A DNA stretch of 64,000 nt, from positions 1-64,000 of the forward strand of contig NATV01000111.1 in the NCBI GenBank assembly GCA_003094535.1, given 5' to 3'. Source of the stretch: a gamma proteobacterium symbiont of Ctena orbiculata. Lineage in GTDB: Bacteria > Pseudomonadota > Gammaproteobacteria > Chromatiales > Chromatiaceae. The first letter of the stretch is position 1. Each line of letters opens with the position of its first letter. This document shows positions 54,035-62,915 of the stretch, in pieces. A model generated the notes under the pieces. The model saw only the letters and a list, made by a program, of their open reading frames with translations, did no database searches and was not told the origin of the DNA. The position numbers were made by a program, and so were the translations under genes.

Positions 54035-55426
54035 GTGGCTGAAAAGATCCTTTTCCTTACCGGTTCACTGGCTGAAAAGCAGCTGACCCGGGTGCTGCGG
54101 GAGATGGCGGCCGAGGAATTCGAGTGGCGGGTGCACAATCTCGGTCTCAAGGTGGCGGCACTGATGACCGCCGAGATGATCAAGCGCCGACTTGACGATC
54201 ACGGCGATGCGGAAAGGATCCTCGTGCCCGGCCGCTGCCGCGGCGACCTGAATGCGCTCACCCAACACTTCGGCATTCCGGTGGAGCGGGGCCCGGAGGA
54301 GCTGATGGATCTGCCGCGCTTTTTCGGCAAGGAGGGCAGGGCGCCCAACCTTGACGGCTACGATGTGCGGATATTTGCAGAGATCGTCGACGCGCCCAAT
54401 CTCAACGTCGATGGGATCCTGGAACGTGCCGCGGCCTACGTTGCCGACGGCGCCGATGTCATCGATCTCGGCTGTCTGCCGGAAACCCCGTTTCCCCATC
54501 TTGCGGAGAGCGTCAACGCCCTCAGGGAAGCGGGCTACCGGGTCAGCGTCGATTCGATGAACGCCGAGGAGCTGTTGAGCGGGGGCAGGGCCGGGGCCGA
54601 TTTCCTCCTCAGCCTGCACGAGGAGAATCTTTGGATTGCGGACGAGGTGGCGTCAACCCCGGTGTTGATTCCCGCCAAACCGGGCGACCTGGACTCGCTC
54701 CTTCGTTGCATGGAACAGTTCGAGGGGAGGGGGCGCAGTTATATCGCCGATCCCATTCTCGACCCCATCCACTTCGGTTTCACCGACTCCATACTGCGCT
54801 ACCAAGGCCTGCGCAAAAAACATCCAAGGGTCGAGATCATGATGGGCGTGGGCAATATCACCGAGCTCACGGAGGCGGACACCACGGGTATCAACGCGGT
54901 GATGATGGGGATCATCTCGGAGCTGCGAATCACCAACATCCTCACTACCGAGGTCAGCAGCCACTGCCGCAGCGCCGTGCGCGAGGCTGACGCGGCACGC
55001 CGCATCATGTATTGGGCGCGCCGGGAGAAGACCCTGCCGAAACAGGTCGACAGCAGGCTCACCGCCCTGCACGAGATAAAACCCTTTCCCTATACCTTCG
55101 CCGAGATCAGTGAACTGGCCGCCGAGATCCGCGATCCCAATTTCAGGATCCAGATCAGCGACAATGGCATCCACCTCTATAACCGGGATGGTCTCCTAAC
55201 CCACGACGATCCCTTCGATTTCTTTCCTGAACTGGGCGTCGAGAGCGATGGCGGTCACGCCTTCTACCTCGGCGTGGAACTGGCCCGCGCCCAGATCGCC
55301 TACCAGTTGGGCAAACGCTATGTACAGGACCAGCCGCTGTGCTGGGGTTCGGCCCTGCCTGAGACAGAGAAGGATATGAGCCGCCAGGATGCGCCGGGCA
55401 CTACGAAAACCAGGAAAAGCTCATGA
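54035..55426 (+). CDS. Dihydropteroate synthase-like protein (DUF6513) of the H4MPT cluster
   Basis: 463 residues. The N-terminal part (MAEKILFLTGSLAEKQL, about 1-110) is specific to the family; the middle (VDAPNLNVDGILERAAAYVADGADVIDLGCLPETP, about 115-330) is a DHPS-like TIM barrel; a family-specific C-terminus follows. This type occurs in methanogens and in H4MPT-containing bacteria. It probably joins the pterin to the ribofuranosylaminobenzene phosphate made by MptG. Start GTG 54035 with GAGGA upstream. It is translationally coupled to the next gene. Confidence 0.88.
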   Translation: MAEKILFLTGSLAEKQLTRVLREMAAEEFEWRVHNLGLKVAALMTAEMIKRRLDDHGDAERILVPGRCRGDLNALTQHFGIPVERGPEELMDLPRFFGKEGRAPNLDGYDVRIFAEIVDAPNLNVDGILERAAAYVADGADVIDLGCLPETPFPHLAESVNALREAGYRVSVDSMNAEELLSGGRAGADFLLSLHEENLWIADEVASTPVLIPAKPGDLDSLLRCMEQFEGRGRSYIADPILDPIHFGFTDSILRYQGLRKKHPRVEIMMGVGNITELTEADTTGINAVMMGIISELRITNILTTEVSSHCRSAVREADAARRIMYWARREKTLPKQVDSRLTALHEIKPFPYTFAEISELAAEIRDPNFRIQISDNGIHLYNRDGLLTHDDPFDFFPELGVESDGGHAFYLGVELARAQIAYQLGKRYVQDQPLCWGSALPETEKDMSRQDAPGTTKTRKSS

Positions 55427-55998
55427 TCCATGAAGTCATCGTCACCTGTCGCAGCACACAAGGAGAAAATCAGATCGCTCCCATGGGGGTTGTATGGCGG
55501 GGAGAGGATGTGGTGATTGCACCCTTCCGTCCCTCACGGACCCTGGACAACATCCTCGCGGGGGGGTGTGCCGTGATCAACTATTGCGACGATGTACGTG
55601 TCTTCGCCGGCTGTCTTACGGGACGCTACGACTGGCCCCTGGTCGAAGCGGAACATGTGGCTGCACCGAGACTCGCCGCTGCCCTTGCCCATTGCGAGCT
55701 GCGTCTGCAGCAAGTGGAAGAGGATCCGCTGCGCCCCCGGCTTGTCTGTAAACCACTCTACGAGGCCAACCATCGGCCTTTCCGGGGATTCAACCGGGCT
55801 CAGGCGGCGGTGTTGGAGCTGGCGATTCTGGTGAGTCGTCTCGAGCGGTTGCCGATGGAGAAGATCGAAAGCGAAATCGCGTACTTGACCATTGCCATCG
55901 ATAAGACGGCCGGGGAGCGGGAGCGGGAGGCCTGGGAGTGGCTGATGGCAAGGGTCGACGATTTCCGCAAGCGACAGTCGAAGGAGGGCGCGGTGTGA
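55423..55998 (+). CDS. DUF447 protein of the H4MPT cluster
   Basis: 191 residues, a split-barrel flavin-binding-like fold (MIHEVIVTCRSTQGENQIAPMGVVWRG and the tail FNRAQAAVLELAILVSRLERLP). DUF447 proteins occur in methanogens and H4MPT methylotrophs and are taken as H4MPT synthesis factors without a defined reaction. ATGA and GTGTGA overlaps tie it to both neighbours. Confidence 0.88.
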   Translation: MIHEVIVTCRSTQGENQIAPMGVVWRGEDVVIAPFRPSRTLDNILAGGCAVINYCDDVRVFAGCLTGRYDWPLVEAEHVAAPRLAAALAHCELRLQQVEEDPLRPRLVCKPLYEANHRPFRGFNRAQAAVLELAILVSRLERLPMEKIESEIAYLTIAIDKTAGEREREAWEWLMARVDDFRKRQSKEGAV

Positions 55999-56699
55999 CA
56001 AAGATGCTGGCCAGCGTGGTCGATGAGCGGGAACTGGAACTCGCAATCGATGCCGGGGTGGATATCATCGATCTGAAAAACCCCCGGACGGGGGCTCTCG
56101 GGGCACTGTCCCTGGCGCAGATTCACAACCTCGCGGCGCGCTGTGCCGGCCGCTGCCCGGTGAGCGCGACGGTCGGTGATCTGCCTGCCGAACCGCTGCA
56201 GCTTACAACCGCCATTCGGGAGACCGCCGGGAGTGGCGTTGACTACATCAAGGTGGGATTTTTCTCCGATGACAATCTGACAGCCTGTCTGCGGGCCATC
56301 GCCGGCCTTGGCGAAGAGTACGCCGTTGTTGCCGTCCTTTTCGCGGACCTCGATCCGCCCCTGGCGCGAGTGGGCGAGTTTGCCGCCGCCGGCTTTCGCG
56401 GCATCATGCTTGACACTGCCGGCAAGGGTGGGGGAGGGCTGCTTCAGCGGATCGAGTTGACGAGGCTCGAGGATTTCGTTGCGGAGGCCAGAGCCCTGGG
56501 CATGCTCAACGGCCTTGCCGGTTCCCTGCAACGGGAGGATATCCCCCGGCTTATTCCGTTGGCGCCCGACTATCTGGGATTCCGCGGCGCCCTCTGTGAA
56601 CGCAGCGAGCGAATTGCCCGAATTGCCCCACATAGGTTGCTAGAAGTGCGCGAAGCGTTCACCCTTTCGGATGGCCAGGCTGGCCAGACGGTGGCGTGA
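55995..56699 (+). CDS. mfnB: (5-formylfuran-3-yl)methyl phosphate synthase (methanofuran synthesis)
   Basis: 234 residues, a UPF0264/DUF556 TIM barrel: MLASVVDERELELAIDAGVDIIDLKNP and GVDYIKVGFF carry the conserved catalytic Lys residues. MfnB forms the furan phosphate from two glyceraldehyde 3-phosphates, the first step of methanofuran synthesis (Orf22 of methylotrophs). GTG 55995 is chosen because AAGGAGG (55981-55987) lies 7 bases upstream. Confidence 0.91.
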   Translation: MTKMLASVVDERELELAIDAGVDIIDLKNPRTGALGALSLAQIHNLAARCAGRCPVSATVGDLPAEPLQLTTAIRETAGSGVDYIKVGFFSDDNLTACLRAIAGLGEEYAVVAVLFADLDPPLARVGEFAAAGFRGIMLDTAGKGGGGLLQRIELTRLEDFVAEARALGMLNGLAGSLQREDIPRLIPLAPDYLGFRGALCERSERIARIAPHRLLEVREAFTLSDGQAGQTVA

Positions 56700-56708
56700 G
56701 ACTAGTCC

Positions 56709-56858
56709 ATGTCACACAATCTCAGCGCCCCTCCGCAAAAGAAAGCAAACGACCGGCAGGCCTGGTTCGATGCGGTTCCGCAAACCCCTGGTTCCATCTT
56801 TGACGAGTCGCGCCTGGCGCACAACCTCGATCTGTTGAACGAAACAGGATCAGATTGA
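56709..56858 (+). CDS. 49-residue small protein, unknown
   Basis: ATG 56709 to TGA 56858, 10 bases after the mfnB stop. The peptide is acidic-polar (MSHNLSAPPQKKANDRQAWF... ending LLNETGSD), with no signal or membrane segment. Its stop overlaps the TTG start of the next gene, and the only other reading of this 150-base gap would leave the operon with an unexplained hole. Coding status is inferred from this tight packing. Confidence 0.6.
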   Translation: MSHNLSAPPQKKANDRQAWFDAVPQTPGSIFDESRLAHNLDLLNETGSD

Positions 56859-57787
56859 GCAGCTATCAACCCAAGGATTTCATCGAAACCGCCGAGGGCC
56901 TGATCTTTGCGGTGGTAACGGCGGACCTGGATGATCAACGGGTACTTTCGTTCCTGCGCTACCGGCGAATCCCCGGAGGTTATCAGAAGCTTTCATCAGG
57001 GGATGCCGATGCGCTGCTGAAAAAACACTATCCGGACTATATCCACTATTCCAAGGCAAGGGATGTGACGCTGCATGGCGTCCACCGCGATCTGATCGCG
57101 GTTCATCACCAACCGCGAAAGCGTTTAAGGGAGATCCTTCTTCGCGCGCCTTACGACGGGATCGAGGAGAAACTGCAGCGCATGGCGGGGCTGTTTGCTG
57201 CGCAGGGGCTCGACACAAGTGAGCTGGGCGTCACCGGCTCCCTGCTGATCGGGGCTCAACGTGGCGGCTCCGACATCGACCTGCTCTGCTACCGTCGCGA
57301 GGTGTTTCACAAGGCCCGGGAGGGGATCAAATCCCTGTTGCGGCAAGGTCGGCTGCAGCCCCTGGACGGCAGCCTCTGGCGCGACGCCTATGAGCGGCGC
57401 GGCTGTTCACTGACCTTCGATGAGTATCTCTGGCATGAGGCGCGCAAATACAACAAGGCGGCTATCGATCAGACGAAGTTCGACCTCACCCTCCTCACTC
57501 CCGAACGTTGGCAAGATCTGCTGCATTACAAGAAGCTTCAAAACTGCAGGCTTCAGGCCGCCATCGCCGATGACAGCCATAGCTTCGACTATCCCGCCCG
57601 TTACTTGTTGGAACATGCCTCGGTCAAGGAGGCCGTTAGCTATACCGCCACCTACCTGGGTCAGGCACTGCAGGGTGAACGCGTGGAGATTCGTGGGCAA
57701 TTGGAGGTATCAGGCCTCGGCCATCTTCGTATCGTCATAGGCACCGACCGGGAGGCGACCGATGAGTATATCAAGGTGATGAAGTGA
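56855..57787 (+). CDS. Predicted nucleotidyltransferase (COG1665-like)
   Basis: 310 residues. GVTGSLLIGAQRGGSDIDLLCY is a minimal nucleotidyltransferase motif (G-S ... D-I-D). The N-terminal region (SYQPKDFIETAEGLIFAVV) and C-terminal region match an archaeal-type family otherwise found in methanogens. Its presence at the end of the methanofuran/H4MPT operon suggests a cofactor-synthesis or modification role; the substrate is unknown. TTG 56855 is the likely start, with AGGA upstream and overlap with the small gene before it. Confidence 0.75.
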   Translation: MSSYQPKDFIETAEGLIFAVVTADLDDQRVLSFLRYRRIPGGYQKLSSGDADALLKKHYPDYIHYSKARDVTLHGVHRDLIAVHHQPRKRLREILLRAPYDGIEEKLQRMAGLFAAQGLDTSELGVTGSLLIGAQRGGSDIDLLCYRREVFHKAREGIKSLLRQGRLQPLDGSLWRDAYERRGCSLTFDEYLWHEARKYNKAAIDQTKFDLTLLTPERWQDLLHYKKLQNCRLQAAIADDSHSFDYPARYLLEHASVKEAVSYTATYLGQALQGERVEIRGQLEVSGLGHLRIVIGTDREATDEYIKVMK

Positions 57788-57911
57788 TGATATTCGCGTA
57801 TCAGCTATACTGATATCGAGGCAGGCCTACCCTGTATTGATCCTGGCCAACTGGAAGTCTCATCAGTCGGCCTTCCCCTTATCGACACAGATACTTACCT
57901 GGAGGCGACTG

Positions 57912-58478
57912 GTGAGCGCGTTTAAGATTTTTCCACCAAGGGCCATTGACAGCGCTGTCAATGTCCGTTTCAAAATCATCATGAGGCTCTTGCTTGCAGC
58001 CACCCTCGCGGCGCTACCCGCATCAACCGTCGCGAAACAAAATGAAAAACTGGTTGTGCTTCCATTTGAGATTGTCGATAACACACCGGTGCCCGGCGGA
58101 GTCGAGCGCAATGAGAGAATGCTTGAAAGACTCACCAACTTCATCTCTCAGAAGATCAACGAAAAGGGTATTTTCGATGTAGTGGCGCAAAACGAAATCT
58201 ATGAAATGGTCAATGCCGCCGAGTTGGGGACCTACATACGCACCTGCAACCGATGCGAATATGACCTGGCAAAGAAGGTTGAGGGCGACAAGGTATTGAC
58301 CGGATGGATCTACAAAATGAGCATTCTCGTATTGACCATGCACATCGAGGTCAAGGATGTGGCGACTGAACGGACGCTCATCAGCAAAGCCTATGACTTC
58401 AGAGGCGACAATGAGCAAGCGTGGCTGCGCGCCGCCAGCTACATGTTGCGCGATCTGGAAGCGATGATCGGGGAGTAG
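57912..58478 (+). CDS. DUF2380/DUF3280-like exported protein
   Basis: 188 residues: a long N-terminal region with a signal peptide at about 24-42 (MRLLLAATLAALPASTVA), then a mature domain starting KLVVLPFEIVDNTPVPGGVERNERMLERLT. GTG 57912 has GGAGG 7 bases upstream; ATG 57981 would begin exactly at the signal peptide. The family is seen near PQQ and methylotrophy genes, and the two-Cys CNRCEY motif may be redox-active. Function unknown. Confidence 0.72.
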   Translation: MSAFKIFPPRAIDSAVNVRFKIIMRLLLAATLAALPASTVAKQNEKLVVLPFEIVDNTPVPGGVERNERMLERLTNFISQKINEKGIFDVVAQNEIYEMVNAAELGTYIRTCNRCEYDLAKKVEGDKVLTGWIYKMSILVLTMHIEVKDVATERTLISKAYDFRGDNEQAWLRAASYMLRDLEAMIGE

Positions 58479-58516
58479 TGTATTTTTTTCCAGGGTTGTT
58501 TGTTAATCTACGATGA

Positions 58517-59689
58517 ATGAAACAGATTAACTCTTCCCGTGATCTAGCCGTCAATGGTGCCGAGCCGGCGTTTTCTGAGCCCCTCCACGTTGGACGTCCC
58601 ACGGTAGGTGATCGCGAACTGTTTCTGCACTACACGGAAGAGATCCTGGATCGACAATGGCTCACCAACAACGGCCCCCTGGTCCAAGAGCTCGAACAGC
58701 GTATCGCCGAATATCATAACGTCAGCCACTGCGTGGCGATGTGCAGCGGCACGGTATCCCTGGAAATCGCCATTCGCGCTCTGCAACTGCAGGGCGAGGT
58801 CATAATCCCCTCCTATACATTTGTCGCCACCGCCCATGCGCTCCATTGGCAGGCGATCATGCCGGTTTTTGCCGACATCGATCCACAAACCCATAACCTG
58901 GATCCCGATGCGGTCCGACGCATGATCACGCCACGAACTTCCGGCATTATCGGGGTTCATCTATGGGGCCGCCCGGCACCGGTGGAAGCGCTGCAGCAGA
59001 TTGCGGACGAGCACAACCTGGAACTTATGTTCGATGCGGCCCATGCATTCGGCTCGACTCATGACGGAATCAAGATCGGCAATTTCGGCAGATGCGAAGT
59101 ATTGAGCTTCCACGCCACCAAGTTTTTCCACACCCTTGAGGGAGGTGCGGTTCTTACCAATGACGATGAACTTGCCGAAGCGATACGACTGATGCGCAAC
59201 TTTGGTTTTTGCGGTCTCGACAACGTCATCCATCCCGGCACCAATGGAAAAATGAATGAGATATCGGCCGCCATGGGATTGGCTAACCTGCAATCCATTG
59301 AAAATGTAATCGAACATAATCGTCGTGTCTACCACGCCTATCGCAATGCCCTGGATGGGGTCACGTCAGTGCGACTGCTCGAGTACGACGAGAATGAAAA
59401 AAACAATTATCAGTACATAGTTCTGGAGGTGGAGGACGACTCGGTGGTTAAGCGTGACGAGATGGTAGCGGCTTTGCAGGCTGAAAATATTCTCGCCAGA
59501 CGCTATTTCTGGCCAGGTTGCCAAAGAATAAAACCCTACCTGGACCTCTATCCCGACGCCGGCCGCTTTCTTGTCAACAGCGAAAAGGTATCCAATCGGG
59601 TTATGGTGATGCCGACAGGCCCTGCAATGGATGAGCGGAAAGTGGATGCCGTGATCTCTGTCATCAGAACCCTTACCGCCGGGCGATGA
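58517..59689 (+). CDS. DegT/DnrJ/EryC1/StrS-family PLP aminotransferase
   Basis: 390 residues, full length. SFHATKFFHTLEGG contains the PLP Lys202; MFDAAHAFGS holds the pyridine-N Asp; CSGTVSLEIAIRAL is the phosphate site. These enzymes aminate keto-sugars for surface glycans or secondary metabolites. It begins a new functional block unrelated to methanol oxidation. Confidence 0.92.
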   Translation: MKQINSSRDLAVNGAEPAFSEPLHVGRPTVGDRELFLHYTEEILDRQWLTNNGPLVQELEQRIAEYHNVSHCVAMCSGTVSLEIAIRALQLQGEVIIPSYTFVATAHALHWQAIMPVFADIDPQTHNLDPDAVRRMITPRTSGIIGVHLWGRPAPVEALQQIADEHNLELMFDAAHAFGSTHDGIKIGNFGRCEVLSFHATKFFHTLEGGAVLTNDDELAEAIRLMRNFGFCGLDNVIHPGTNGKMNEISAAMGLANLQSIENVIEHNRRVYHAYRNALDGVTSVRLLEYDENEKNNYQYIVLEVEDDSVVKRDEMVAALQAENILARRYFWPGCQRIKPYLDLYPDAGRFLVNSEKVSNRVMVMPTGPAMDERKVDAVISVIRTLTAGR

Positions 59690-59710
59690 CAGCGTTGTTT
59701 CGGTGGTGGT

Positions 59711-60721
59711 TCAACGCATGCCTGAGTAGACGGCTTCGAGGGATTTGACGCTGTCGGTATAAGGGCCATTGCTGGAGTCGAATCCTGATTGGCCCTGGTA
59801 GCTTCCAGGTAGAGCGTAACCCTGCCTGCTCAGTTTCGCTTTTATCAATGCGTGGAATCGGCCGGGATCTTCACAGAACTGCTCATAATCCACCGTCAGC
59901 TGACGCTCATCCGCGACTGAATCAAAACCAGTGTCTATGGCGCTTCGGGTGTAATAGATCTGCGCGGCCACTTCCTCCTCGGGCGTACGCAGATTCAGCG
60001 CATCGTATTGCGGCGGTTTGAATCCCCACCATAGACGGCGGTCGCCTCTGAACCTTTCGCGTGCTTTGAGAATGGAGAGCATCTGATAAGCGGGATTGCG
60101 GCGCATATGGATGAACAGGACCTTCCTGAAAAGCCGATCGATGAACTCCAGGTTCCAATTGATAATGATGCCCTTCATTGCAAATGGCTTTTCAAATACC
60201 GACTCCACTGCCGCCAGTTCCCTGGCGAAATTCTCCGTATCCGCCGATTTTCGCTTCTCTTCGTCAAGGTAGGTGCAGTCGTTGAAATCGAAGAAGCGGC
60301 GCCAGAAGTACCAAAAGACATTTGGCGCAGCCAACCCCTCGGTCTTGCCAAGATCGGAGGAGAAGCTGCTGTGCATTGTATAGGGGCGTATATCCATAAA
60401 ATCGTTCTTATACTGATACTTCGGATTGATCAGCATTTCATGGATCAGGGCGCCGATATGGGGAGCCTTGTAGAAACGTGCAAGCAGGTTGGAGGGGTAA
60501 CCGAAATAACCGCTTGCCGCCAGCCACTGCATCATCAACGTGGTGCCCGAGCGGGGACCGCCAATCACCAATATCAGGGGCAATTCAGGGGACTCGAACC
60601 GTTCAAGCTCGGTATCGGCACGGCTTTGAAGCAGACTGTTGAGCCGCTCTATCATCGACTCTAAATAGGGATTGCGGCGAAATGCATCCGTTCGCGATTG
60701 ATTACCCATTTCCTGCGACAT
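59711..60721 (-). CDS. Sulfotransferase-family protein
   Basis: 336 residues. LILVIGGPRSGTTLMMQWL is the PAPS 5'-phosphosulfate loop, and LFIHMRRNPAYQMLS resembles the 3'-phosphate site. It probably sulfates a carbohydrate or small molecule made by this cluster. ATG 60721 is preferred over the TTG seven codons upstream. It converges with the aminotransferase gene and follows the methyltransferase at 60752. Confidence 0.87.
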   Translation of the reverse strand: MSQEMGNQSRTDAFRRNPYLESMIERLNSLLQSRADTELERFESPELPLILVIGGPRSGTTLMMQWLAASGYFGYPSNLLARFYKAPHIGALIHEMLINPKYQYKNDFMDIRPYTMHSSFSSDLGKTEGLAAPNVFWYFWRRFFDFNDCTYLDEEKRKSADTENFARELAAVESVFEKPFAMKGIIINWNLEFIDRLFRKVLFIHMRRNPAYQMLSILKARERFRGDRRLWWGFKPPQYDALNLRTPEEEVAAQIYYTRSAIDTGFDSVADERQLTVDYEQFCEDPGRFHALIKAKLSRQGYALPGSYQGQSGFDSSNGPYTDSVKSLEAVYSGMR

Positions 60722-60751
60722 AGTTGGATCTCGTATTGTCAATATCGATTG

Positions 60752-61537
60752 CTAAGGCCAATAGGCCATAAAACCCTCGGTTGCATGCAGCCCTGGCAGA
60801 GATAGCAGCTCCGGCCACTGTTTAACGGCCGTGATCAGTGGTTTGCGGTACCATATCCATAATCTTGCATCCACGGCATAGATTGAAGAGCGGAATCCCC
60901 ATTGAGTGAACAGCTGGGCCATGCCGCGGTTGGTATAGAAGATGGTGTGTACCGGCAGCAGATAGAACCAGGCGGGGTCGCAGGGGATCTCGCCGCGGAC
61001 CAGGGTGTGCAGCGCCAGGCTGCCGTCTTCGCTGATCAGCCCGTTGATTGCATCCATGTTCGATCGGCTGCGCAGATGCTCCATGGTGGATGTCGAGATC
61101 AACAGGGAGTAATGGCCCGGAATCAACTCGGATTCCTGCAAATAACCGTCGCATTTCCAATACCGATCATAACAGGAGATTCTCTCGATCCGCTCTTCAA
61201 GCATACTGGCCAGCTCACCCTCGCCGCAACCGTAGTCGAGCCATGGCCTGTCTGTTTTCAGAAGGCCGTTTTCCGCAAGCTTCAACAGGATTTCCGCTTG
61301 TTGATTCAGCCGCACCCGCCAATTTGGATCATCGGGATTTTCACCACTGCCGCGATAGCTGTTGTGGTAGGCTTCAGATACCTCGCGCCACCTCTCTTCA
61401 GGCAGCTGCAACAGGGTTTCCGCATAGACGGTACCGCATGCCTTACAGCGTCGGTAGTTCACGCTGCCGAGGCCGAAGCGGTCGAACTGCTTGCGGAAAT
61501 AGTGGTCTGTCGAAGCCTTGCATATATAACAATTCAT
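60752..61537 (-). CDS. SAM-dependent methyltransferase with N-terminal zinc-binding Cys pairs
   Basis: 261 residues. The N-terminus has CYICKAS and CKACGTVY, a four-Cys zinc site as in sugar C-methyltransferases. LDYGCGEGELASML is SAM motif I. It fits a class I methyltransferase acting on a sugar or small molecule. ATG 61537 places the Cys pair at the start; the longer in-frame extension is rejected as unlike the family. Confidence 0.85.
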   Translation of the reverse strand: MNCYICKASTDHYFRKQFDRFGLGSVNYRRCKACGTVYAETLLQLPEERWREVSEAYHNSYRGSGENPDDPNWRVRLNQQAEILLKLAENGLLKTDRPWLDYGCGEGELASMLEERIERISCYDRYWKCDGYLQESELIPGHYSLLISTSTMEHLRSRSNMDAINGLISEDGSLALHTLVRGEIPCDPAWFYLLPVHTIFYTNRGMAQLFTQWGFRSSIYAVDARLWIWYRKPLITAVKQWPELLSLPGLHATEGFMAYWP

Positions 61538-61580
61538 TGTTGGTATACTAGCACTATGATTTATAAATTGGCCTACAAAG

Positions 61581-62915
61581 ATGCGTCCGAGCAGTGAGCC
61601 TTTCTGGGACCGGCAACGGGAGACGCTTCCTGCCGAGCAACGGCTGGTTTTGATCTTCGATCGTATCAAGCATCAATTGAACTACGCCTATGCGCAGATT
61701 CCCTTCTATCGCCAACTCTATGATGCCAAGGGTGTGCATCCGGATGACATCAGGGACCTCAGCGATTTCACAACCAAGGTACCGGTTGTCACCAAGGCCA
61801 TGCTGCAGCAGTCGCAGCGCGACCACCCTCCCTTCGGCAACTATCTCGGTGTGGACTTTTCAGAGGTCAAGCGCATTCAAGGCACTTCCGGCACCACGGG
61901 ACATCCCACCCTGTTCGCGATAAGCGGGGAGGATTGGGAGCATATCTCGGAGGCACAGGCCATGCAGTGCTGGGCTGCCGGACTCAGGCCTTCGGATATT
62001 GTCCAGATCGTGTTTCCGTTGAGCCTCTACGTCGGTGGCTGGGGACTGCTCGAGGCGGCGGAACGTATCGGCGCAAAAGTACTGCCCATGGCAGGTGGTA
62101 ACACAGAACGCCAAATCGCCATGCTGCAGCAGGTCGGGACGACGGTGATCTGCGGTACGCCATCCTTTTGCCTGCATATCCTGGAGACGGCCCGTGCCAA
62201 GGGAATAGAGATGGCATCGGGCAGTCTGCGGCTGGGCTTTTTCGGCGGTGAGCCGGGGGCGGCAATTCCAAGCGTCAGGCAAAAACTCGAGGCGGGTTTC
62301 GGCATCCGCGCCATCGATTTCGGCAATGTCGCCGAGCTCCATCCCTGCTCCAATATGGAGTGTTACCAGGGAAGCGGCATGCATGTCTATCAGGATGTGG
62401 ATTATACCGAGGTGGTGAATCCGCATGATCCACACCAAGCCCTCGGCTATAACCGCAAAGGGGCGGTCGTCTACACCCATCTATGGCGCAAGTCACAACC
62501 AATGATCCGCTATCTTCCCGGTGACGAAACCCTCATCACCGATGAACCCTGCGACTGTGGCCGCACCTATCCAAGAATGCCGCAGGGCATCATCGGGCGG
62601 CTTGACGATATGATCATCGTCCGCGGGGTGAAATTCTATCCGGGCGACGTCGAAAGGCTATTGCGGGAGATCGACGGCATGGGTACCGAATTCAGGATCA
62701 TCCTCGAGCGCAGGGGTGAGCTGGATGAAGTCCGTATCGAAGCGGAATATGATAGCGTTGGGAATGCCGAGCGATTTCAGTCAGCGGCCGAAGAACACCT
62801 AAAGGGCGGATTGGGTCTTCGGGTTGTCCTGGTGCCCATGACGTCAGGGACTTTTCCACGCACGCAATTCAAGGCACGAAGGGTAATTGACCGCAGGCCA
62901 ACTTCACGACAATGA
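61581..62915 (+). CDS. Phenylacetate-CoA-ligase-like AMP-forming ligase
   Basis: 444 residues. IQGTSGTTGHPTLFA is the AMP-binding P-loop, and DDMIIVRGVKFYPGDVE the C-terminal hinge. PaaK-like ligases in glycan or metabolite clusters activate aryl or acyl acids for transfer. Paa genes are absent, so aromatic degradation is unlikely. It is divergent from the methyltransferase (43-base gap) and overlaps the next gene by 4 bases. Confidence 0.88.
   Translation: MRPSSEPFWDRQRETLPAEQRLVLIFDRIKHQLNYAYAQIPFYRQLYDAKGVHPDDIRDLSDFTTKVPVVTKAMLQQSQRDHPPFGNYLGVDFSEVKRIQGTSGTTGHPTLFAISGEDWEHISEAQAMQCWAAGLRPSDIVQIVFPLSLYVGGWGLLEAAERIGAKVLPMAGGNTERQIAMLQQVGTTVICGTPSFCLHILETARAKGIEMASGSLRLGFFGGEPGAAIPSVRQKLEAGFGIRAIDFGNVAELHPCSNMECYQGSGMHVYQDVDYTEVVNPHDPHQALGYNRKGAVVYTHLWRKSQPMIRYLPGDETLITDEPCDCGRTYPRMPQGIIGRLDDMIIVRGVKFYPGDVERLLREIDGMGTEFRIILERRGELDEVRIEAEYDSVGNAERFQSAAEEHLKGGLGLRVVLVPMTSGTFPRTQFKARRVIDRRPTSRQ

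Noticed and set aside
61581..62915. Phenylacetate degradation gene paaK
   Set aside because: No other paa gene is present, and the neighbours are sugar- or metabolite-modifying enzymes.
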